Assembly: GCA_946807835.1 (NCBI GenBank)
Contig: OX327703.1
Span: 1,805,501-1,869,500 of the forward strand
Direction: 5' to 3'
From: Ailanthus altissimus
Lineage: Eukaryota > Streptophyta > Magnoliopsida > Sapindales > Simaroubaceae
Length of the DNA stretch: 64,000 nt
In this document: positions 57,011 to 64,000 of the stretch, in pieces
How positions within the stretch are numbered: the first letter of the stretch is position 1
Layout: each line of letters begins with the position of its first letter
Program-made: the position numbers and the translations under genes
The notes under the pieces: generated by a model
Databases searched by the model: none
What the model saw: only the letters and a program-made list of their open reading frames with translations
What the model was told of the DNA's origin: nothing

Positions 57011-57237
57011 GCGACATCCAAACCATGCTCACCGAGGTGATGAGGGTCGGAAATGAGTGCAACGCATCCATACCCTATACAAGGTGCACGAATGCCTTTG
57101 GAGGCCGAAGTCACTAGCCCGGGGAAAGTTAAGGCTTGGTGGAGACTTAACTGGACTCAACTCTAGGTGATAGAGTATTGGTGTGGATCGGATCCCGTAG
57201 CCTTCTTATTTGGAAGATTTTGAATCAAGGAAGGGTT

Positions 57238-58085
57238 TGTTGGATAATTGGTGATTCAACAATCCTAGTTGGCCAAGAATTGAGATGAATACCAAAGTGA
57301 AGAGTTACAAGAAGTCTATAACATGTGGGATACGTATGGAGAAGTCTAGGACGTGTGGGACACGAAGGGGGAAGCGAAACAAGACTCAAAGACGCGAAGG
57401 GAACAAGAAAACGCGGATAGCTACAGGGCTCAGTGCAGCGGCGCCAATGGCTGAGCGCCGCAGCGCCCAGAACAGCAACCCAGCGTCATAGCGCTGGGCG
57501 CGATTTTGTCCAGCGCTGCAGCGCCAGAACTCGTGGAAAAGTCCATTTTTGTTCGGGATTTTGAGTTTTGGGAAGTTTTGAACTTTCAAAACAAGTGGAC
57601 TCTTACTCCAACAAGGAATATGGTTAATAATCATGAAATATACTCTATATAAACACTTGTAAACCATTGATTTCATATCAAGCATTAAGAGAGACTCTAA
57701 GAGAGGGGAAGAACTGTGTAGACACGAAGTGCTTGTGTGCGCTAGGGTGGAACCGTTGTTTGGCTGATCATTGTTCGTGGTAGTGTAAGGGTTCACTAAA
57801 CATTTAGGTCCTTTTGAGGGTTCTTTATATTGGGTTTCCTTGTAAAATCTCTAGGGAGTTATAACAAGAGAGGCTAGGATCCTTGGATCCACCGTGGAGG
57901 TAGGCAATTGATCGAACCACGTAAGATTGTATTGTGCTCTTTTATTTTCTACTATAAATTCTTGGTATATTTGCTTAATTGACAGGCTATTCCACTACAC
58001 AAGAAGGTTAAAATTCTAGATTAAATTTTGAATTCTTCACTTCAACATAAACTCGAGAGGGAGAAGGGCGTTACCTCCCTCAACA
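57238..58085 (+). repeat. 3' LTR of short copia element B
   Basis: Starts TGTTGGATAATTGGTGATTC after 'aatcaaggaagggtt', ends TCCCTCAACA. GC-rich block at 57430-57525. Confidence 0.9.
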
Positions 58086-58680
58086 TTATCTAAAAAAAGA
58101 TTTTTATAATATTGTTAGTGAAATATTTTGTATTCGTTAAATTAATAATTGAATTTCATCATCTTTAATTCTCTTATTTAATCCAACAATTTTTTTTTTA
58201 TATATTGGCGCTGAAATTTCTTTCAAAATCATAACATGGCTCTTCTAATAATGACTTTTTATTTTCCTATTAATTTTAATTGCAATGGCTTAGCTCATTG
58301 GGTGTTTTAAAATACTCAAAAAAAAATCTTCTAATACGATGAAAATAAGCTTCTTAAAAGTGATTTTCAAAGTTGATGTTATGATTAAGAAGGTATTTTT
58401 TAGATACTTTCTCAATTAAAACGAGTGTAATTAAATCATATGAGAAACAATGGGTGGTACAAATGATTAGATTATGAAGTAAAATAAGCAAAAGTTGAGT
58501 AGATTTTGTTGTGACGAAGTTTTGGATAAAAATAAGATAAATGAGAATATAAATCAAGAAAATAAGAAAATTTAAAAAATTAGTGAATATAAAAATAAAG
58601 ATCCATCGAAGGAAATTTTTTTATTAATTAAAGATATAATTTTAAAAAAATATAGAAACTAAAGTGCAACCGATTCAACA
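58086..58680. other. Non-coding stretch, nothing recognised
   Basis: AT-rich, no coding frame. 'ttagctcattggg' near 58270 resembles a pol III A box but no B box follows. Confidence 0.4.
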
Positions 58681-58689
58681 TATGAGGAC

Positions 58690-59050
58690 TCGGTTGATGG
58701 AATAGTTCATATGAACCAATTATTTTTTATCCGTATATTATTATAGACTTTTCTTTTTTTTATTAATTAAAGATATAATTTTAAAAAATATAAAAATCAA
58801 AGTGCATCCGATTCAACATATAAGGACTCATTTGATGGAATGGTCCATATGAACCAATTATTCTTTTATCCACATATCATCGTAGACATTTTTTTTTCTA
58901 ACAAGACAAGAGGTCTTGACATGTCCATTTGATTTATTGGTTCTGAAATAGAAATTTTATTAATCCAAAAAAAAAAATTCTTAAGACTGAATGAACCCTT
59001 TTGAGTTATCAATTTAAAAGAATTGCAAGTTATCGATTCATAACAGGTCA
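58690..59050. repeat. Tandem copies of block E of the duplicated segment
   Basis: About 58670-58760 and 58795-58900 are two copies of 'aaagtgca.ccgattcaacat' ... 'catatgaaccaattatt' ... 'tagactttt', separated by about 125 bp. The same unit occurs at 32.47 and 54.48 kb. Confidence 0.75.
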
Positions 59051-59248
59051 TTTCTAACTAGTCAATTTTGTGATTTGTCTAGCTTTGCAATTTGTTCTTC
59101 ACCACACCCTAATAAGAGATTTAAATTATATTTTACGTAATAAAAAAAATTAAAAAACATATCAATGAGCTTTTCACTTCCAAGAAGCTTTAGATTAAAA
59201 ACAAGTTTATAATATATAATTCTTGATATCTTAATTTAGAAAATGAGA

Positions 59249-59280
59249 GATTTCTCTCTCTCTCTATCTCTCTCTCTCTT
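59249..59280. repeat. TC dinucleotide microsatellite
   Basis: 'tttctctctctctctatctc' and continuation; one interruption. Confidence 0.9.
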
Positions 59281-59399
59281 AAAACTTTAATATTAGTCAA
59301 AGTGTTGGGATTATTATTAAACTTGAGGTTGAACATATTACAATATTGCATGTAGCTTGAAATGGAATCACGTAGCTTTCAACAGATATTCTTTTTTTT

Positions 59400-59700
59400 T
59401 TTTTTGGGTTTTTTAATCATATCTAAAAACAAATCTCATTATTAATGACTTCTCATTGCCCTTTAGATCAGTTATAATTGTAGAGAAGTCTTGATTTGAA
59501 AGATGGACTATTCTCGCTCGACAAAGCTTTTTAGAATACAAGAACTGGTTTGACACGACAACTGGAGGTCTTGATTAAAAAGAAAAAATTGAAATCAATT
59601 CATTAAATCCAAGTAGTCTACAAAAACACTTATCAGTTACATATAAATATATAAAGTTTTAATCTATTAAGAACGGTCACCCACATGTTAATATATGATG

Positions 59701-59737
<37 letters not shown>

Positions 59738-60100
59738 CATTTACATATATATTTACGACAATTTATCTCAGAAAACAATCTCAGATTTTTTCCAATCTGT
59801 CTTCGTCAAATTATCATTTAATTTTTACTGTATCAATAACTAAACTTGTTGCATCTACTAATACAAATATGTTATCTTAATCTAGTATTACATAAATTCT
59901 TTTTCTTTTATATTTGTGTTTATATAAATAAAAAAATTTAATTTTCAAAATATGAAATTTAAATGTGTATATTCTGAAAGAATTGCGTTCAATACAAGAG
60001 TTGATTTGATATTTTTCTTTGATGCATGCAACGACTCATTCCTCACATGTAGCTGACTCATTTGCTGTGAGCGTGGCTTCTATAAATTTGTTAACATTTA
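59400..60100. repeat. Copy of the duplicated segment (blocks A and F) with ATT microsatellite
   Basis: Block A at 59440-59565 ('gagaagtcttgatttgaaag', 'gactattctcgctcgacaaa', 'agaatacaagaactgg'); (ATT)n at 59697-59731; block F remnant at 60040-60085 ('ctgactcatttgctgtgag'). Confidence 0.7.
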
Positions 60101-60417
60101 CTTTTTTAATTGCAACATCCTTAATTAATTTTTTTTTAGTCTAAGAATCAAAGACATAATTTTCATCTAACCTCACCTCAGTTTTCCTTCTTTACTTTCC
60201 TCAATGCTGTCATCTCAATGGGGTTGTCAACTCTAAACGTAACTGAGCATGCTTTTGTTTATGTTTAATACAACAAAGAAAGAAAAAATTAGAGGCAAAA
60301 AGAAAATTGCAATATTATAAATTTTCGCCTTCACGAAGCTGCTTGAGTGGTTATTTTATTGCAAGTGAAAATAATAATCTTATTTTATTAGATAAATTAA
60401 GAATAAAATAATAAATA

Positions 60418-61266
60418 TGTTGAGGGAGGAAACGTCTTTCTCTCTCTTAAGGTTATGTTGAAGCGAAAAATTCAAGATTTAACTTAGAACATTAACCTTC
60501 TTGTACAGCTGAATAATCTGTTAATCAAATAAAATAGCAATAATTTAAAATAGAATATAAAAAAGTACAACACAATCTTTACGTAGTTCAACCAATTGCC
60601 TACGTCTATGGTAGATTTACAGATCCTAACCTCTCTTATTAACTCCCTAGAAATTTTACAAGAAAAATTCAATTTGAAGAACCCTCAAAAGGACCTACTA
60701 TTTAGTGAACCTTTACTCTACCACGAGCAATGATTACCTAAACGACAATTCCACCCTAGTGTATACAAGCACTTAGTGTCTATCAAGTTCTTCCCCTCGC
60801 TTAGAGTCACTCTTAATATTTGATCTCAACTAAAGGGTTTACAAGTATTTATATAGTGTGTATTTCGTGCCTACTAACCCTATTCTTTGTTGGAGTAAGA
60901 GTCCACTTATTTTGGAAGTCCAAAACTTCCCAAAACTCGAAATCCCGAACCAAAACGGACATCCTGACGTGTCTGGGCACGGCGGCGCTCATCCCTAGGC
61001 GTCGCAGCCTTACCATGTCAAGCCCACCGCCACTGCACTGGGCTGCTGTCCTAGGAGCCGCAGCGCTCTACCCTGGTGGCATCCCCGCTTGTTTTCTTCG
61101 CTTCCTTCGCGTCTTCGAGTCCCATTTCGCTTCCCCCTTCGTGTCTCACACGTCCTAAACTTCTCCATACATGTCTCACACGTTCTAGACTTCTTGTGAC
61201 TCTCTACTTTGGTATTCATCTCAATTCTTGTCCAATCAAGATTGTTGAATCACCAATTTTCCAACA
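60418..61266 (-). repeat. 3' LTR of short copia element C
   Basis: Minus strand starts TGTTGGAAAATTGGTGATTC and ends CCTCAACA. GC-rich block at 60980-61070. TATA region 'actatataaatac' near 60860. Confidence 0.9.
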
Positions 61267-61487
61267 AACCCTTCTTTGATTCAAAATCTTCCAAATAAGA
61301 AGGCTTCTGAATCCTATCCACCAATACTCTATCACCTAGAGTTGAGTCCAGTTAAGTCTCCACTAAAACTTAATTTTTCCCGGGCTAGTGACTTTGGTCT
61401 CCAAATATATTCGTGCACCTTGCATAGGGTATGGATACGTTGCACTCCTTTCTGACCCTCATCACCTCGGCGAGCACGGTTTGGATG

Positions 61488-62660
61488 TCACCTAGTGGTC
61501 TGCATTACCCCAACGCCCCTCGTTGGGCCACTTATGGCTATCCCAGTAAGTATATAGAGTCTCCATTTATGCTTCTCACCTTCAAACCTTGTAGGTCCTT
61601 TCTCTAACCTTAGTTTTCCTTTTTCCACTCTAACTGAATACCCTTGCTCATCGAGCTTGCCTAGGGATATCAAATTCCTCCTCAATTTAGGAACATGCCT
61701 TACACCATATAAGTCTCTAATTTCTCCACCTTGCATCCTGAGATTTATGTCACCAACTCCCATAATCTCACAAGTCATGTCATTCCCCATTAAAGCTTTA
61801 CCTCTCTTGACTTTATAGTTGGTAAACATCGATCTTTCGGGACACATATGGACGTTGCACCCCAAAATTAGTACCCATTTGCAAGCGTACTTTTCCCTTG
61901 AGGCTACTAATGTGTCTACAACTTCAGTATCTTCCTTAGTATCGATTGCAGCCTACTCCCTTGGCCTTTTGATTTTGGACAATCCTTCACAAAGTGTCCT
62001 TCCTTATTATAAAGGAAACACTTCTTGGATCTCCTCTTTGATTGATTGCTCTTTCTTCCTTGTGCAAGCAATGCTGTTCCACTCTCGGACTCAGTTCAAT
62101 GATGTCTTGACGTCATTTATAGTTAAAGACTCATTTTGCATATAGCAGAGTATCCACAAAACTCTCATAGCTCTTTTGCAACGAACTTAATAGGATAATG
62201 GCCTTGTCTTCATCCTCAGTCTTGATGCCTAGTTGCTCAAGACTTATGATGTTCTTGTTGAACTCATCAATGTGAGCTCTCAATGAAGTTCCCTCATGCA
62301 TTGTCAGCTAATGTAATTTCTTTTTCACAAGAAGTCTATTTGCAAGAGACTTCTTCATGTACAATACCTCGAATCTCTTCCATAGCCCCAAAGCGGTTTC
62401 TTTATCACCAACTTCCTTTAATATTTCGTCGCTCAACGCTAAGAATAAAGTGCTGTGAGCATTTTCTTGAAATGTGTCCCAATCTTTCTGCCTGGACTTT
62501 GAGATTGTCATCCTATCGCTAGTTGAGGAGTTGGCTTTCTCCAAAACTGAGTCTAGCCTTGCCTTCACTAATAGAGCCCTAACCTTCTTTCTCCAAAGAT
62601 TGAAGTCATTCATCCCATTGAATTTCTCTATTTCTTGCTTGATTGCAACATGGTTTAAAT
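61488..62660 (-). pseudogene. Gag plus protease fragment, copy C
   Basis: On the minus strand: MNDFNLWRKKVRALLVKARL (62613), NAHSTLFLALSDEILKEVGD, LTMHEGTSLRAHIDEFNKNI, EDEDKAIILLSSLQKSYESF, knuckle CFLYNKEGHFVKDC (second Cys is Tyr), protease ILGCNVHMCPERSMFTNY (active Asp lost), GVRHVPKLRRNLISLGKLDE. A stop after KKLH and frame changes near 62130 inactivate it. Confidence 0.88.
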
Positions 62661-62702
62661 ACCCTAGTGTGTATTATCGAATCTGTAGCTCTGATACCAA
62701 TT

Positions 62703-63520
62703 TATTGAGGGAGGAAACGCTCTTCTCCCTCTTAAGGTTATGTTGAAGTGAAGAATTCAAGATTCAACCTAGAACCCTAACCTCTTTACGTAGCGAAATA
62801 ACTTGTTAATCAAGCAAAATAGTAAGAATCCAAAGCATAATATAAAAAAGCACAACACAATCTTTACGTGATTCGGCCAATTTCCTACGTCCATGGTGGA
62901 TCTAAGGATCCTAACCTCTCTTATTAACTTCTTAGAGATTTTACAAGGAAAACTCAATTTGAAGAACCCTCAAAAGGCTATACTGTTTAGTGAACCCTTA
63001 CTCTACCACGAGCAATGATCACCTAAAGGACGGTTCTACCTTAGCGCACACAAACACTTAGTGTCTACCCAGTTCTTCCCCTCTCTTAGAGTCTCTCTTA
63101 ATACTTGATCTCAACTAAAGTGTTTATATATAGTGTATTTCGTGCCTACTAACCCTATTTCTTATTGGAGTAAGAGTCCACTTGTTTTGAAAGTTTAAAA
63201 CTTCCCAAAATTAGAAATTCTGAACCAAAACGAACATCTTGACGCGTCTGGACGCCGCAGTGCCCAGGATGGTAGTCCAATGCTACGGCGATAGGGTGCG
63301 CACCTCTATTGGCATCCCCGCGTGTTTTCTTAACTTTCTTCGCATGTTTTCTTAGCTTCTTTCGCGTCTTTGAGTCTCGTTTCGCTTTTTTTTCGTGTCT
63401 TACACATCCTAAACTTCTCCATATATATCTCACATATTTTAAACTTCTTGTAACTCTCCACTTTAGTATTCATCTCAATTTTTATTAAATCATTATTATT
63501 AAATTATCAACTTTCCAACA
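62703..63520 (-). repeat. 5' LTR of short copia element C
   Basis: Minus strand from 63520 (TGTTGGAAAGTTGATAATTT) to 62703. GC-rich block at 63240-63300. Confidence 0.88.
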
Positions 63521-63554
63521 AAACATAAGATTATTTTTGGTTTGAATGATTTAC

Positions 63555-63555
<1 letters not shown>

Positions 63556-63641
<86 letters not shown>
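63556..63641. repeat. TA/GA compound microsatellite
   Basis: About 33 TA units followed by about 10 AG units. Confidence 0.95.
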
Positions 63642-63644
<3 letters not shown>

Positions 63645-63679
63645 AATAATATTTAATTGAAAGCAACTTTCGGTTGCTT

Positions 63680-64000
63680 TATAAAATATGTTATACGAAG
63701 GAGTGTGATTTTGCCAAAAAAGAGATATTGATTTTAAACTATTCAAATTCACTTTTGACATTTCAAATAACAATCCCTAACGGCCCTTAGAAAGCTATAC
63801 TCTTTTTGTTTGATAAAGTTTTAGTTCTTGTCGTCCCCAATACATTATATATTATTGTATGTACACAATAATTTTCATTTTTTTTTAATTTAATATTCAG
63901 GTAAGGATGTGATGCAACATATTTTACATTTTCTTAAATTTGACATTATCGTTTTACAAAAATAAAAGGACTTTAAAAAATATATAAATAAAAAAAATAC
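63680..64000. repeat. Copy of the duplicated segment, matches 53.82-54.19 kb
   Basis: Collinear with 53820-54190 over the whole stretch, with scattered substitutions; the window ends inside it. Confidence 0.8.

Larger units (their letters stand above)
54907..58085 (+). mobile_element. Short gag-only copia retrotransposon, copy B (3,179 bp)
   Basis: Same structure as copy A: LTRs 54907-55776 and 57238-58085, interior 1,461 bp with gag, protease start, and an identical exit point from pol after the QTTR block. Primer site 'ttggtatcacagct' (55779-55792). The flanks taaga / ttatc do not match. It is the best-preserved copy: protease DSG is intact and the gag frame is open for 157 codons. Confidence 0.9.
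60418..63520 (-). mobile_element. Short gag-only copia retrotransposon, copy C (3,103 bp)
   Basis: Same structure in reverse: 5' LTR 62703-63520, interior 61267-62702, 3' LTR 60418-61266. The primer site reads 'ttggtatcagagc' on the minus strand at about 62687-62699. The interior leaves pol at the same point as copies A and B. Flanks aaata / aaaca are a possible 5-bp target duplication with one change. Confidence 0.9.

Noticed and set aside
54902..58090. Target-site duplication around element B
   Set aside because: Flanking 5-mers taaga and ttatc do not match, so none is claimed.
1..64000. CRISPR arrays, operons or bacterial signals
   Set aside because: Introns, LTR elements and plant gene families show a plant nuclear genome; repeat arrays lack regular unique spacers.

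Overview
This is AT-rich nuclear DNA of a flowering plant, almost certainly a eudicot. It holds a TIR-NBS-LRR resistance-gene relic (a class absent from grasses), a spliced gene with GT-AG introns, Ty1-copia and Ty3-gypsy LTR retrotransposons, a MuDR-like transposon and LINE remnants. I could not fix the species. A cucurbit is possible because MULEs carrying Ulp1-like genes are known there, but they also occur in other plants.

Layout. 1-3.15 kb: a dead TIR-NBS-LRR gene on the minus strand, cut by two retrotransposon LTRs. 3.2-13 kb: repeat-derived and non-coding DNA with solo LTRs at 4.35-5.33 and 6.26-7.04 kb, a probable LTR-type repeat around 7.4-8.6 kb, and a ~60-bp minisatellite at 10.0-10.3 kb. 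14.07-17.53 kb: the one intact gene, a seven-exon HAD class IIA hydrolase of 313 aa on the minus strand. 18.64-26.35 kb: a complete MULE with an exact 9-bp target duplication, carrying a multi-exon Ulp1-like protease gene (+) convergent with a MURA transposase (-), both disabled. 26.5-30.4 kb: LINE fragments and an inverted, broken copia piece. 30.9-33.4, 38.5-39.1, 53.7-54.85, 58.7-60.1 and 63.7-64.0 kb: diverged copies of one locally duplicated non-coding segment. 33.4-38.47 kb: a full-coding but decayed copia element. 39.3-41.06 kb: a mosaic LTR element with a copia-like zinc knuckle/protease joined to a gypsy-type gag. 42.1 kb: a perfect 106-bp palindrome. 44.07-47.29, 54.91-58.09 and 60.42-63.52 kb: three copies of a short copia derivative that keeps gag and part of protease and has lost the rest of pol. 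49.0-52.5 kb: a gypsy chromovirus derivative with gag, protease and the integrase C-terminus/chromodomain but no RT core, RNase H or integrase core.

How it fits together. Apart from the HAD gene, nearly all recognisable coding sequence belongs to mobile elements. The three gag-only copia copies share one deletion junction, so the deleted form itself probably transposed, using enzymes supplied by a full-length relative. The 33.4-38.5 kb element belongs to the same broad lineage by gag and LTR sequence. The gypsy element at 49-52.5 kb is a second and independent case of an LTR element reduced to gag plus flanking parts. Everything here comes from reading the sequence by eye: identities are approximate and no database search was run.
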